Numbered from the stretch's first letter, positions 8,376 to 17,690 are shown. The stretch is 64,000 nucleotides of DNA from Pseudomonas fluorescens (GCF_000802965.1 NZ_JSAK01000008.1:124001-188000), one strand, 5' to 3'. Numbers and translations are program-made. Notes: generated by a model from the sequence alone, not told the origin.

Positions 8376-9263
8376 ATGCGCCGCCTGCTCACCGGCTGTT
8401 TCGTTGCCCTGCTGCTTTTACTCAACACCTTGGTCCTGATCGGACCTTTGATGGTGTTTGCCCTGCTCAAACTGGTCCTGTCCGGTCGCTTTCGCGATTA
8501 CGCATCGAATGCGGTGATGTGGATTGCCGAAACCTGGTCGGAAATCGACAAGCTGATCTTCCGCCTGTGCATCCCCACCCAATGGGACATTCGCGGCGGC
8601 GACGATCTGCGTCGTGATACTTCGTACCTGGTGATCAGCAACCATCAATCCTGGGTCGATATCCCGGCGCTGATCCAGACGCTGAATCGGCGCACGCCGT
8701 TCTTCAAATTCTTCCTCAAGAAAGAACTGATCTGGGTGCCGTTCCTGGGCCTGGCGTGGTGGGCGCTGGATTACCCGTTCATGAAGCGCTACACCAAGGC
8801 GTTCCTGGCGAAGTATCCGGAGCTGGCCGGCAAAGACCTGGAGATCACCAGGCAAGCCTGCGAGCTGTTCAAGCGTCAGCCAGTGACGGTGGTCAACTAC
8901 CTGGAAGGCACCCGTTTTACCGCCGCAAAAAGCGCTCAGCAACAATCACCGTTTACTCACTTGCTCAAGCCCAAGGCGGGCGGCGTGGCCTTCGTGCTGG
9001 CGGCGATGGGCGAACAACTGGATGCGATTCTCGACGTGACGGTGGCGTATCCGCAGCAGGCGATTCCGGGGTTCTGGGACTTGATCAGCGGCAACGTGCC
9101 GAGGGTCATCATCGACATCAAGACCCGCGAACTCGACCCGGCGCTGTGGCAGGGCGATTACGAAAACGATCCGCTGTTTCGGGAGAAAATCCAGAACTGG
9201 GTCAACCAGCTCTGGATCGAGAAGGACCGGCGTATCGACGCGTTGCGCGCCGAAAGCCGCTGA
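8376..9263 (+). CDS. 1-acyl-glycerol-3-phosphate acyltransferase-like membrane protein (YihG type)
   Basis: A 295-residue protein. An N-terminal hydrophobic segment (FVALLLLLNTLVLIGPLMVF) anchors it in the inner membrane. The PlsC domain follows with the catalytic NHQSWVD (H-x4-D), the FFLKKELIWVPFLG segment, and NYLEGTRF, the acceptor-binding E-G-T-R motif. LKPKAGGVAFVL completes the fold. These residues support acyl-CoA or acyl-ACP transfer to a lysophospholipid, as for YihG of E. coli. Start 8376 has AAGAG upstream; longer alternatives begin at 8343 or 8316. It is convergent with the DUF2780 gene with no base between the two stop codons. Confidence 0.88.
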   Translation: MRRLLTGCFVALLLLLNTLVLIGPLMVFALLKLVLSGRFRDYASNAVMWIAETWSEIDKLIFRLCIPTQWDIRGGDDLRRDTSYLVISNHQSWVDIPALIQTLNRRTPFFKFFLKKELIWVPFLGLAWWALDYPFMKRYTKAFLAKYPELAGKDLEITRQACELFKRQPVTVVNYLEGTRFTAAKSAQQQSPFTHLLKPKAGGVAFVLAAMGEQLDAILDVTVAYPQQAIPGFWDLISGNVPRVIIDIKTRELDPALWQGDYENDPLFREKIQNWVNQLWIEKDRRIDALRAESR

Positions 9264-9830
9264 TCAGCTACCAATACCGGTGCCGGTGCCAGCACCCCAG
9301 ATTCCGCCAAGGCTTTGCAGCAACGAGCCACCCACTCCTTGCTGACCAAGGTATTGCAGGATCACCGGGGCAAACTGGCCGATCATGCCGGTGTCCATGC
9401 CCAGGGCACTGAAGGCGTTGTTCAGGTCGTTGGTGTCCTTGACGTTGCCCAAGGCGTTATCCAGCCCGGCAGCCTTGCCGTTGGCGCCGAGCAACGCAGC
9501 AAGAGCACCCAGCTCACCGCCACCCGACAGTTTGTCGATCCCCGGCACGCTTTTGGCCAGTTCCGAATAGTCGGTCGAGCTCAACTGATTCTTCGCCAGC
9601 CCCAACATCGCCCCGGCGCCGCCGACGGCTTGCTGTGGCGTCACATCCAGTTGGGTGAGTGCACCCAACAGGTCCGCTGTTTCCGAAGTCGGCGCGGCCT
9701 TCGTCGCGGCGTTGTCGCCCTTCATCCCCGCAATGGCGTTGGCCGCATCGCCCAGGCTGAACTGTGCGAAGGCCGGGCTGGCCGCCAGGGTCAGCAGCGA
9801 AGCGAGTGCAAAACCGCGTGAAATCTTCAT
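9264..9830 (-). CDS. DUF2780 family exported protein
   Basis: A 188-residue protein with a signal peptide (MKISRGFALASLLTLAASPAFA-QF). The mature chain is rich in Gly, Ala, Leu and Asn, with repeated short helices (LLGALTQLDVTPQQAVGGAG, YSELAKSVPGIDKL, MDTGMIGQFAPVILQYLGQQ) and ends in a Gly/Thr tail. This matches DUF2780, a family that resembles VcgC/VcgE-type secreted proteins of unknown role. The start at 9830 is preceded by AGAGGATG. The gene stops immediately against the acyltransferase stop (TGATCA at 9261-9266), so the two transcripts must overlap. Confidence 0.8.
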   Translation of the reverse strand: MKISRGFALASLLTLAASPAFAQFSLGDAANAIAGMKGDNAATKAAPTSETADLLGALTQLDVTPQQAVGGAGAMLGLAKNQLSSTDYSELAKSVPGIDKLSGGGELGALAALLGANGKAAGLDNALGNVKDTNDLNNAFSALGMDTGMIGQFAPVILQYLGQQGVGGSLLQSLGGIWGAGTGTGIGS

Positions 9831-9971
9831 CCAGACATCCTCTTGTGCCATGAAAACGCCCGACTCACGGGCGCAAAGCTGCCGGTTTGACCGGGTATGG
9901 ACGGGCATGTTCCTTGAGGCTGGGCGCTTTTCCAACCCACTCGTCGAATCGCGGGTTTGATGGTTAGAAAC

Positions 9972-9987
9972 CTATCAGATCTGCTAG
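9972..9987 (+). promoter_or_regulatory. 16-bp near-palindrome upstream of orphan RHS gene 2
   Basis: CTATCAG-AT-CTGCTAG lies 67 bases before the RHS start at 10055. Read in reverse it is CTAGCAG-AT-CTGATAG, the same core as upstream of RHS genes 1 and 3, so this copy is inverted relative to its gene. TAGGCAA follows, as for gene 1. Confidence 0.6.
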
Positions 9988-10054
9988 TAGGCAACCTTGG
10001 GCGGTTGCGCCACAGTTATCCCTGAATCGTCGAACCTGCTCAGGAAGCCCGGCC

Positions 10055-11029
10055 ATGCTGTCCAATCCAGAAACTCTGCTCTGTCGCTATCACTATGACC
10101 CGCTGGATCGGCTGGTTGATAGTGCGCCGTCGGCGTCATCGAATACTCGGCGCTTTTACCTGAAAGATCGCCTGGCTACCGAAATTCAGGGCACGGTGCA
10201 GCGTTCGATTGTGCAACACGACGATCAGCTGCTGGCTCAACAGCAGTGGCAGAGCGGTGTCGTGGAAACGGATTTGCTTGCCACTGATCAACAGCGTTCA
10301 GTGTTGAACGTACTCGGCGCGACTCGTCTTAATCCTCTTGCCTACGCGCCCTATGGTCATCGCCCGGCCGAGAACAGTTTGCTCAGCCTGCTCGGGTTTA
10401 ACGGCGAACGACCGGATCCGGTGACTGGGTGTTACTTGTTGGGAAATGGTTATCGGGCGTTTAACCCGGTGTTGATGCGGTTCAACAGTCCGGACAGTTG
10501 GAGCCCGTTTGGGGAGGGTGGGTTGAATGGGTATGCGTATTGTGTGGGGGATCCGGTAAATAGGGAGGACTCGACGGGACACGCTGGCTGGCTGACTAAA
10601 ACATTCAAGACCATTAGGGTAAAGTTAACTTATAGCAGGGCTAAAAAAGTAAACATATCAAAATCGAGTGACCTAACTGAGCCTTTTAGTGGAACTTATA
10701 CAAAAAAAGAAATCACAAAAACTCAATTAGAAAACTCGCCAAACCAAGCGAAATTTGAACACCCTGAAATTTCACGCCCAAATAAAAATTTGAACAGCCA
10801 AGTAGATGAATTACATACAAAAATTACCGCCGCAGCCATAACACAAAGACAAAACAACATAAGACTAACAACTTCAATTTCGATATCATCAACCGATCCT
10901 GGCGAGAGGGAAGTTTTCAGAGATGTCACCGAAACACTAATCCTCCAACCACCCGACATAAGAAAACAAAATCCTGGCAACCTACCACTTACAATCAAGT
11001 CCATTCGCACGAATCAGGAACTACATTGA
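10055..11029 (+). CDS. Orphan RHS-core protein 2 with unique AT-rich tail
   Basis: A 324-residue protein. It opens with one complete YD-type repeat (LCRYHYDPLDRLVDSAPSAS), continues with QRSIVQHDDQLLAQQQW and reaches the RHS core (YAPYGHRPAENSLLSLLGFN ... SPDSWSPFGEGGLNGYAYC) near residues 100-165, ending at the DSTGH junction (normally DPTGH). The remaining 155 residues are Lys/Asn/Thr-rich, coded by DNA of clearly lower GC than the neighbours, and match no family I know. No signal peptide, N-terminal RHS shell or adjacent immunity gene is present. A strong terminator follows the stop. Tails of this kind are often toxins in full RHS proteins, but toxicity here is not shown. Confidence 0.8.
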   Translation: MLSNPETLLCRYHYDPLDRLVDSAPSASSNTRRFYLKDRLATEIQGTVQRSIVQHDDQLLAQQQWQSGVVETDLLATDQQRSVLNVLGATRLNPLAYAPYGHRPAENSLLSLLGFNGERPDPVTGCYLLGNGYRAFNPVLMRFNSPDSWSPFGEGGLNGYAYCVGDPVNREDSTGHAGWLTKTFKTIRVKLTYSRAKKVNISKSSDLTEPFSGTYTKKEITKTQLENSPNQAKFEHPEISRPNKNLNSQVDELHTKITAAAITQRQNNIRLTTSISISSTDPGEREVFRDVTETLILQPPDIRKQNPGNLPLTIKSIRTNQELH

Positions 11030-11048
11030 TTCACACTACAAACTTAAA

Positions 11049-11075
11049 AGGGCGACATTACGTCGCCCTCTTCTT
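11049..11075 (+). terminator. Rho-independent terminator after RHS gene 2
   Basis: AGGGCGAC (11049-11056) and GTCGCCCT (11062-11069) form an 8-bp perfect stem with a 5-base loop, followed by CTTCTTC. It also lies just beyond the end of fdhA on the other strand. Confidence 0.7.
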
Positions 11076-11087
11076 CAGCTACACCGG

Positions 11088-12287
11088 CTAAGCCGCACTA
11101 AACATCTTATGCGGATCAATCACAAACTTCTTCGGCACACCCGCATCAAACTCACCATACCCCTGCGGTGCCTGATCCAGGCTGATCACCTGAACCCCCA
11201 CCACTTCGGCAATGTTGATACGGTCCCACATGATCGCCTGCATTAGCTGGCGGTTGTACTTCATCACCGGGGTCTGGCCGGTGTGGAAGCTGTGGGATTT
11301 GGCCCAGCCCAGACCGAAGCGAATGCTCAGGCTGCCCATTTTCGCGGCAGCGTCGACAGCGCCCGGGTCTTCGGTGACGTAGAGGCCTGGGATGCCGATT
11401 TTGCCGGCAACCCGCACCACGCCCATCAGCGAGTTGAGCACGGTGGCCGGGGCTTCGTGTTTCACGCCGTCATGGCCGTGGCCGCGGGCTTCGAAGCCTA
11501 CGGCGTCGATGGCGCAATCCACTTCCGGTTCGCCGAGCAGTGCGGCGATTTGTTCGTGCAGTGGCGTGTCCAGGGACAGGTCGGCGATTTCGAAACCCTG
11601 CGCCTTGGCATGGGCCAGGCGAATGGTGTTGACGTCACCGACGATCACCACCGCCGCGCCCAGCAGGCGAGCGGAAGCGGCAGCAGCGAGACCAACCGGG
11701 CCGGCACCGGCGATGTACACGGTGCTGCCTGGGCCAACGCCGGCCGTTACGGCGCCGTGGTAACCGGTTGGCAGGATGTCGGAGAGGCAGGTCAGGTCAC
11801 GGATTTTTTCCATGGCCCGGTCGCGATCCGGCAGTTTCAGCAGGTTGAAATCGGCGTAAGGCACCAAGGCGTATTCAGCCTGACCGCCGGTCCAGTCGCC
11901 CATATCGACGTAACCATAAGCACCGCCCGGACGCGCCGGATTAACACTCAGGCAAACGCCGGTGTGCATTTCCTTGCAGGAACGGCAGCGCCCGCATGCC
12001 ACGTTGAACGGCACGGACACCAGGTCGCCGATTTGCAGGTTCTCGACGTCGCTGCCCTTCTCGATCACTTCACCGGTGATCTCGTGGCCCAGCACCAGGC
12101 CGGTTTGCGCGGTGGTACGGCCGCGCACCATGTGCTGGTCGGACCCACAGATGTTGGTGGAAACCACGCGCAGGATGACGGCGTGTTCAATCTTCCTGCC
12201 GCGCGGGTCCTGCATTTTCGGATAGTCGATTTTCTGTACTTCGACCTTGCCAGCGCCGAGATACACCACACCACGATTGCCAGACAT
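11088..12287 (-). CDS. fdhA: Glutathione-independent formaldehyde dehydrogenase
   Basis: A 399-residue zinc alcohol dehydrogenase-family enzyme that oxidises formaldehyde to formate with NAD. Catalytic-zinc residues are in STNICGSDQHMVRGR and GHEITGEV; structural-zinc cysteines are in CGRCRSCKEMHTGVC. The nucleotide-binding loop is GAGPVGLAAAASARLLGA. Length and sequence fit the P. putida/P. aeruginosa FdhA. Here it is the last gene of the glyA-soxBDAG-purU-fdhA series and removes the formaldehyde formed when sarcosine is demethylated without tetrahydrofolate. A REPIN separates it from purU, so its transcript may be processed separately. Confidence 0.95.
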   Translation of the reverse strand: MSGNRGVVYLGAGKVEVQKIDYPKMQDPRGRKIEHAVILRVVSTNICGSDQHMVRGRTTAQTGLVLGHEITGEVIEKGSDVENLQIGDLVSVPFNVACGRCRSCKEMHTGVCLSVNPARPGGAYGYVDMGDWTGGQAEYALVPYADFNLLKLPDRDRAMEKIRDLTCLSDILPTGYHGAVTAGVGPGSTVYIAGAGPVGLAAAASARLLGAAVVIVGDVNTIRLAHAKAQGFEIADLSLDTPLHEQIAALLGEPEVDCAIDAVGFEARGHGHDGVKHEAPATVLNSLMGVVRVAGKIGIPGLYVTEDPGAVDAAAKMGSLSIRFGLGWAKSHSFHTGQTPVMKYNRQLMQAIMWDRINIAEVVGVQVISLDQAPQGYGEFDAGVPKKFVIDPHKMFSAA

Positions 12288-12390
12288 GCTTTCACCTCGC
12301 TGTTGTTTTTATGGAACCGCGTTGCCCAGGCAGGCAGCGCGTTAAGTGCTCGGGTATAGATGCTGTTTCTTGTGTTGCTTGTAAGGGCCT

Positions 12391-12482
12391 CATCGCTGGC
12401 AAGCCAGCTCCCACAGTGGGCGGGGGTGTACACAAATTCTGCATACGACATAAATCCCTGTGGGAGCTGGCTTGCCAGCGAT
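12391..12482. repeat. REPIN, GCTGGCTTGCCAGC family, between purU and fdhA
   Basis: Inverted arms ATCGCTGGCAAGCCAGCTCC and GGAGCTGGCTTGCCAGCGAT lie about 50 bases apart. Confidence 0.9.
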
Positions 12483-12488
12483 AGCAAT

Positions 12489-13346
12489 CTAAAGAACGAC
12501 CGTACGATTGGCGTTCAAAAACACCCTTCGCTCAATGTGATAACCCACGGCCCGGGCCAAAGTCAGCCCTTCGATGTCCCTGCCCTTGGCGATCAAATCT
12601 TCCGGGTAATGACTGTGGTCGACCACCTCGACGCCCTGGGCAATGATCGGCCCTTCGTCGAGGTCGTTGTTGATGTAGTGCGCCGTGGCGCCGACCAATT
12701 TCACACCCTTGTTGTAGGCCTGGTGGTACGGCTTGGCGCCCTTGAAACCCGGCAGCAGGGAGTGGTGAATGTTGATCGCCTTGCCATCGAGTTTGCGGCA
12801 CAGCTCCGGCGACAACACCTGCATGTAACGCGCAAGGATCACCAGCTCGGCGCCGGACTCTTCGATCACTTGCAACACCTGACGCTCCTGCGACGGCTTG
12901 TCATTCGGGTCCAGCGGGAAGTGGTAGTACGGAATCTGGTGCCAGTCCGCCAGCGGCTTGAGGTCCGGGTGGTTGGAGATCACGGCGGCCACGTCCATCG
13001 ACAACTGGCCGATGCGCTGGCGGTAGAGCAAATCGTTGAGGCAGTGATCGGCCTTGGAGACCATGATCACCACTTTCGGCCGGTAGTGCGGCGGGGTCAG
13101 TTCGAAAATCATGCCGAAGGATTCGCCACGTTCGGCGAGGCCTGCGCGGAATGATTGTTCGTCGAAGCCGTCGGGCTGGCGGAACTCCACGCGAATGAAG
13201 AAGCGACCCGAGAGCCGGTCATCGAAGGAATGGTGCTCGGTGACGTAGCAGCCCTGCTCGAACAGAAAGCGCGTCACCGCGTCCACGGTGCCGAGCACGC
13301 TGGGGCAGTCGGCGGTCAGAATCCATGTGTCTGGGGCGCGGCTCAT
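12489..13346 (-). CDS. purU: Formyltetrahydrofolate deformylase
   Basis: A 285-residue enzyme that hydrolyses 10-formyl-THF to formate and THF. The N-terminal ACT domain spans about residues 5-85 (WILTADCPSVLGTVDAVTRF). The formyltransferase fold follows with VIMVSKADHCLNDLLYR and the active-site region INIHHSLLPGFKGAKPYHQA and GATAHYINNDLDEGPIIAQ, which carry the catalytic His and Asp. Placed in the sarcosine cluster, it recycles THF carrying the one-carbon unit released by sarcosine oxidase. REPINs lie on both sides. Confidence 0.95.
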   Translation of the reverse strand: MSRAPDTWILTADCPSVLGTVDAVTRFLFEQGCYVTEHHSFDDRLSGRFFIRVEFRQPDGFDEQSFRAGLAERGESFGMIFELTPPHYRPKVVIMVSKADHCLNDLLYRQRIGQLSMDVAAVISNHPDLKPLADWHQIPYYHFPLDPNDKPSQERQVLQVIEESGAELVILARYMQVLSPELCRKLDGKAINIHHSLLPGFKGAKPYHQAYNKGVKLVGATAHYINNDLDEGPIIAQGVEVVDHSHYPEDLIAKGRDIEGLTLARAVGYHIERRVFLNANRTVVL

Positions 13347-13389
13347 AGTGCGGTGACTCCTGTTGCTACATCTGTGATCAGAGATAACT

Positions 13390-13524
13390 CTGTGGCGAGG
13401 GAGCTTGCTCCCGCTGGGTTGCGAAGCAACCCCAAAATCAGCGACCGCATGCCTTCAGGAAGGAATGCGGAATCAAGGTTTACGACTGCTGCGCAGCCGA
13501 GCGGGAGCAAGCTCCCTCGCCACA
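13390..13524. repeat. REPIN, GAGGGAGCTTGCTCCC family, between soxG and purU
   Basis: Inverted arms TGTGGCGAGGGAGCTTGCTC and GAGCAAGCTCCCTCGCCACA flank about 95 bases with internal inverted GGGTTGCGAAGCAACCC. Confidence 0.9.
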
Positions 13525-13548
13525 AAAGCAGTCAGCGACGTCACTGTG

Positions 13549-14181
13549 TTACGCCTGAACGCTAAGGCCAAACTCGGCAGAAGCATCCTGCAACCACAAC
13601 CACCAGTAATCCGAGAAGCTGCGGCGGATCAGCAATTCCCAAGTGTCTTCGGCGGTGTGGCGGATCACCAGTTGCGACTTGGCGAACACCGTGCCGACCG
13701 CTTTGCCCACCGGAAAACTGTTCGGGTGTACGTCATAGCTGGTGGACTTCATCAAGACCTGGCGCACGCTCGGGCCGCTCAGTTCGAGGATCTGCTGGCC
13801 ACCGCTGACGTTGACGATCTGGATGTGCAGGTCGCCCAGCGCTTCACGCAATTTTTGCTCGGCGGCGAACTCTTCGCCGGTCGGCACGATCAGCAGCCAC
13901 TCATCCGGGCCCATCCATTGCAGGCTGGTTTCACCTTTGACGATGACAGTCAGTGCGCCCGGCAATTCGATGCCGAGGGCCTTGTGCACGCCGGCGGCGA
14001 ACGCAGCATCGTGGCCGTCGCCACGAATGGTCAGGTGGCCCAGAAGCTTTTTCTCACGCACGGTCACACCGGCGCTCTTGCGCCCCTTGCCCACCAGGCT
14101 GGCGAGGTCGGCGTGATGCAGCGACGATTCGGCCTTGGCCCCGGTGGTTGGGCGTTGTTGGTAAACATTGGCTGCGGTCAT
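13549..14181 (-). CDS. soxG: Sarcosine oxidase gamma subunit
   Basis: A 210-residue protein matching the SoxG family (about 200). Recognisable parts are SLVGKGRKSAGVTVREKKLL, LPGALTVIVKGETSLQWMGP with the DEWLLIVP motif and SYDVHPNSFPVGKAVGTVFA. It has the GcvT-like fold and is a structural subunit of the heterotetrameric sarcosine oxidase (SoxABDG) in the cytoplasm. It follows soxA after a REPIN of about 90 bases, and is followed by purU. Confidence 0.93.
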   Translation of the reverse strand: MTAANVYQQRPTTGAKAESSLHHADLASLVGKGRKSAGVTVREKKLLGHLTIRGDGHDAAFAAGVHKALGIELPGALTVIVKGETSLQWMGPDEWLLIVPTGEEFAAEQKLREALGDLHIQIVNVSGGQQILELSGPSVRQVLMKSTSYDVHPNSFPVGKAVGTVFAKSQLVIRHTAEDTWELLIRRSFSDYWWLWLQDASAEFGLSVQA

Positions 14182-14222
14182 AAAGCACCTGTTCCTGAAT
14201 TCTGTTGATGGTGCGGTTGCCT

Positions 14223-14313
14223 CCTGTAGGAGCCGGCTTGCTGGCGATCCGGACGACGCGGTGTATCAGGTGCACCGTGTTTTCGTTCATCGCCAGCAAG
14301 CCGGCTCCTACAG
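14223..14313. repeat. REPIN, AGCCGGCTTGCTGGCG family, between soxA and soxG
   Basis: Inverted arms TGTAGGAGCCGGCTTGCTGG and CCAGCAAGCCGGCTCCTACA lie about 45 bases apart inside the sox operon. Confidence 0.9.
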
Positions 14314-14332
14314 ACATCACCACATCCTGCAA

Positions 14333-17300
14333 TCACACGTTCTGCCGTTCGCCTTTCGGATCGAAGAACACCGAAGAAACGATTTCCGCCTCGATCACGC
14401 TGCCGTCCGCCAGCGGCGCAAACACACGCTCGCCCATGCGGTTCAGGCCGCCCTTGACCACGCCCATGGCAAACGAATAGCCGAGGGAGTTATGGGCATA
14501 GCTGGAGGTCACGTGACCGACCATGGTCATCGGGATCGCCTGCTTGGTGTTGAACACCAGTTGTGCACCTTCCGGCAGCCATTTGTTCGGATCGATCGGC
14601 TTCAGGCCAACCAGTTGCTTACGCTGATCACGCACGCAGTCTTCGCGATTCATGCCGCGCTGGCCGATCCACGAGAACGGTTTGGTACGACCGACACACC
14701 AGCCCATGTTCAAGTCGTCAGGCGTCATCGAGCCATCGGTATCCTGACCGACGATAATGAAACCCTTCTCGGCGCGCAGTACGTGCATGGTTTCGGTGCC
14801 GTACGGGGTCAGGTTGTACTTCTTGCCGGCGTCGACGATTTTCTCGAGCACGCCCATCGCATAGTCGGCTTGCACGTTGACTTCGTACGACAGCTCACCG
14901 GTAAACGAAATCCGGAACACCCGCGCCGGCACGCCACCGACCAGACCTTCTTTCCAGGTCATGAACGGGAACGCTTCGTTGCTCAAATCGATATCGGTGA
15001 CTTCGCTGAGCAGCTTGCGGCTGTTCGGCCCGGACAGGGTCATGGTTGCCCAGTGATCCGTCACGGAAGTGAAGTACACCTTCAGGTCTGGCCATTCGGT
15101 CTGCTGGTAGATTTCCAGCCATTGCAGCACGCGTGCAGCGCCGCCAGTGGTGGTGGTCATCACGAAATGGTTGTCGGCCAGGCAAGCGGTTACGCCGTCG
15201 TCGAACACCATGCCGTCTTCTTTGCACATGAGGCCGTAACGCGCCTTGCCCACGTCGAGCTTGGTCCAGGCGTTGGTGTAGATGCGGTTGAGGAACTCAC
15301 GCGCATCGGGACCTTGAATGTCGATCTTGCCCAGAGTCGAAGCGTCCAGCAGGCCGACGCTGTCGCGCACGGCTTTGCATTCGCGCTTGACTGCGGTGTG
15401 CATGTCTTCGCCGGATTTCGGGAAGTACCATGGACGTTTCCACTGGCCGACGTCTTCGAACTCGGCGCCATTTTTCAGGTGCCAGTGATGCAGTGCGGTG
15501 AAACGCACCGGCTCGAAGATGTGCCCACAATGACGACCGGCCACGGCGCCGAAAGTCACCGGCGTGTAGTTCGGGCGGAACATGGTGGTGCCCATCTGCG
15601 GGATGGTCACGTTCAGCGAACGGGCGGCAATGGCCAGGCCATTGACGTTACCGAGCTTGCCCTGATCGGTGCCGAAGCCCAGTGCGGTGTAGCGCTTGAC
15701 GTGCTCGACCGACTCGAAGCCCTCGCGGGTCGCCAGTTCGATGGCGGCGGCGGTGACGTCGTTTTGCAGGTCGACGAATTGCTTCGGTGCACGAGCGGTG
15801 TTCTTTTCATGAGGTACCTGGAACAGCGCCAGAGTTGGCTCTTCCAGACGCGACAAGGCTTTCGGCAAGGTCGCTTCGACCACCCCGAAACCGGCTTCGC
15901 TGGCCGCGCGCACGCCACCTTCAAAACCATCGACCAGGGAATCGCCGAGGCCGTAGACGCCGTTGATGCCACCGACGCACACGCGTTTTTGCGGTGCTTC
16001 GCCCGGCACAAAACCGAGGATGTCTTCACGCCAGGTCGGCTTGCCGCCCAAGTGCGAAGCCAGGTGCACCACCGGGCTGTAACCGCCGGAACTGGCGACC
16101 AGGTCACAGTCGAGCCATTCGCCAGGGCTGGTGACTTTGTGCCCTTTCACATCAATTGCGGCAACGCGGGCAGCGGTCACGTGCTTGCTGCCACGGGCCT
16201 CGATCACGGCGCTGCCGGTGAGGATGCGGATGCCTTTGGCGCGTGCTTCTTCCACCAGCGCACCACGCGGATTGCTGCGGGCGTCAGCAATAGCGACCAC
16301 TTGCAGGCTGGCATCGAGCCAATCCAGCGCCACGCGATAGGCGTGATCGTTGTTGGTCGACAGCACCAGTTTTTTGCCCGGTGCCACGCCGTAGCGGCGC
16401 ACATAAGTCGAGACAGCACCGGCCAGCATGTTGCCCGGCACGTCGTTGTTGCCGTAGACCAGTGGACGCTCGTGAGCGCCGGTCGCCAGCACCACACGCT
16501 TGGCACGAACACGGTGGATGCGCTGACGCACCTGGCCAATCGGTGCGCGGTCGCCGAGGTGATCGGTGAGGCGCTCGTGAATGGTCAGGAAGTTGTGGTC
16601 GTGGTAACCGTTGACCGTGGCGCGCGGCAACAGCAGCACGTCCGGGGTGTTCTTCAGCTCGGCGATGACGCTGGCGACCCATTCCACGGCAGGCTTGCCG
16701 TCGAGGCTTTCGCGGGAGTCGAGCAGGCTGCCGCCGAACTCTTCCTGCTCATCCGCGAGGATCACACGAGCGCCACTGCGTGCAGCCGCCAGTGCAGCGG
16801 CCAGACCAGCAGGGCCGGCACCGACGATCAGCACGTCGCAGTGCTGGTTCATGTAGTCGTAGGTGTCCGGATCGTTCTCGGTCGGCGAGCGGCCAAGACC
16901 TGCGGCCTTACGGATGTACTTCTCGTAAGTCATCCAGAACGATTGCGGGTACATGAAGGTTTTGTAGTAGAAACCCGGCGGCATCAGCTTGCCGCCGACC
17001 TTGCCGAGAATCCCCATCATGTCGTTGTTCACGCTCGGCCAGCCGTTGGTGCTGGTGGCGACCAGGCCTTGATACAGCGCTTGTTGCGTAGCGCGTACGT
17101 TCGGGATCTGCGTGGCTTCGGTCGCGCCGATCTGCAGCACTGCGTTCGGCTCTTCAGCACCAGCAGCAAAGATGCCGCGGGGACGGGAATATTTGAAGCT
17201 GCGACCGATGATGTCGACGCCGTTGGCCAGCAGTGCAGCGGCCAGGGAGTCGCCTTCAAAGCCTTTGTAGCTCTGGCCGTTGAAGGTGAAGCTCAAGACT

Positions 17301-17350
17301 TTATTGCGGTCGATCCGTCCGCCGTTGGACAGGCGATTGATCTGGCTCAT
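14333..17350 (-). CDS. soxA: Sarcosine oxidase alpha subunit
   Basis: A 1005-residue subunit, the normal length. Order: an N-terminal ferredoxin-like domain (LSFTFNGQSYKGFEGDSLAA), a dinucleotide-binding domain (CDVLIVGAGPAGLAAALAAA near residue 170) that binds NAD, and a C-terminal GcvT-type folate-binding half from about residue 590 (ALHHWHLKNGAEFEDVGQWK ... GLLDASTLGKIDIQGPDARE ... GWCVGRTKPFSWIGQRGMNR). The enzyme oxidises sarcosine to glycine and passes the methyl unit to THF as methylene-THF, or releases formaldehyde. Its start overlaps the soxD stop (ATGA). A 1087-residue open frame on the other strand is a codon-bias shadow. Confidence 0.97.
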   Translation of the reverse strand: MSQINRLSNGGRIDRNKVLSFTFNGQSYKGFEGDSLAAALLANGVDIIGRSFKYSRPRGIFAAGAEEPNAVLQIGATEATQIPNVRATQQALYQGLVATSTNGWPSVNNDMMGILGKVGGKLMPPGFYYKTFMYPQSFWMTYEKYIRKAAGLGRSPTENDPDTYDYMNQHCDVLIVGAGPAGLAAALAAARSGARVILADEQEEFGGSLLDSRESLDGKPAVEWVASVIAELKNTPDVLLLPRATVNGYHDHNFLTIHERLTDHLGDRAPIGQVRQRIHRVRAKRVVLATGAHERPLVYGNNDVPGNMLAGAVSTYVRRYGVAPGKKLVLSTNNDHAYRVALDWLDASLQVVAIADARSNPRGALVEEARAKGIRILTGSAVIEARGSKHVTAARVAAIDVKGHKVTSPGEWLDCDLVASSGGYSPVVHLASHLGGKPTWREDILGFVPGEAPQKRVCVGGINGVYGLGDSLVDGFEGGVRAASEAGFGVVEATLPKALSRLEEPTLALFQVPHEKNTARAPKQFVDLQNDVTAAAIELATREGFESVEHVKRYTALGFGTDQGKLGNVNGLAIAARSLNVTIPQMGTTMFRPNYTPVTFGAVAGRHCGHIFEPVRFTALHHWHLKNGAEFEDVGQWKRPWYFPKSGEDMHTAVKRECKAVRDSVGLLDASTLGKIDIQGPDAREFLNRIYTNAWTKLDVGKARYGLMCKEDGMVFDDGVTACLADNHFVMTTTTGGAARVLQWLEIYQQTEWPDLKVYFTSVTDHWATMTLSGPNSRKLLSEVTDIDLSNEAFPFMTWKEGLVGGVPARVFRISFTGELSYEVNVQADYAMGVLEKIVDAGKKYNLTPYGTETMHVLRAEKGFIIVGQDTDGSMTPDDLNMGWCVGRTKPFSWIGQRGMNREDCVRDQRKQLVGLKPIDPNKWLPEGAQLVFNTKQAIPMTMVGHVTSSYAHNSLGYSFAMGVVKGGLNRMGERVFAPLADGSVIEAEIVSSVFFDPKGERQNV

Positions 17351-17676
17351 ACCTTCTCTCCCAGAGCCGTGGTGGCCGCTTTCGGGCTATCGGTCTTGTC
17401 GGTGAATTGTGGCTTGGTGCCGATCTTGTAGGTTTCGAGAATCTCGTAGGTCACGGTGTCGCGGGTGGCGTTGAAGTACTGACGGCAACCGGCGGCGTGG
17501 ATCCACAGCTCATGGTGCAAACCGCGCGGGTTGTCGCGGAAGAACATGTAGTCGCCCCACTCCTCGTCGGTGCAGCTGTTCGGGTCCAGTGGACGCGGGA
17601 TGTGCGCCTGGCCGGATGCATGGAATTCCTCTTCGGAGCGCAGTTCGCCGCAGTGAGGACAGAAGATATGCAACAT
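17347..17676 (-). CDS. soxD: Sarcosine oxidase delta subunit
   Basis: A 109-residue protein beginning MLHIFCPHCGELRSEEEF, with the zinc-binding CPHCG pair; the partner ligands are probably in the HAAGCRQYFNATRD segment. The middle DEEWGDYMFFRDNPRGLHHE is typical of the family. It is a small structural subunit that seats zinc in the SoxABDG heterotetramer. It lies between soxB (14 bases upstream) and soxA (4-base overlap). Confidence 0.95.
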   Translation of the reverse strand: MLHIFCPHCGELRSEEEFHASGQAHIPRPLDPNSCTDEEWGDYMFFRDNPRGLHHELWIHAAGCRQYFNATRDTVTYEILETYKIGTKPQFTDKTDSPKAATTALGEKV

Positions 17677-17690
17677 GGGGATTTCTCCTG

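Noticed and set aside
14168..17431. A 1087-residue open frame on the plus strand
   Set aside because: It is the antisense shadow of soxA and soxD, with no ribosome site or domain.
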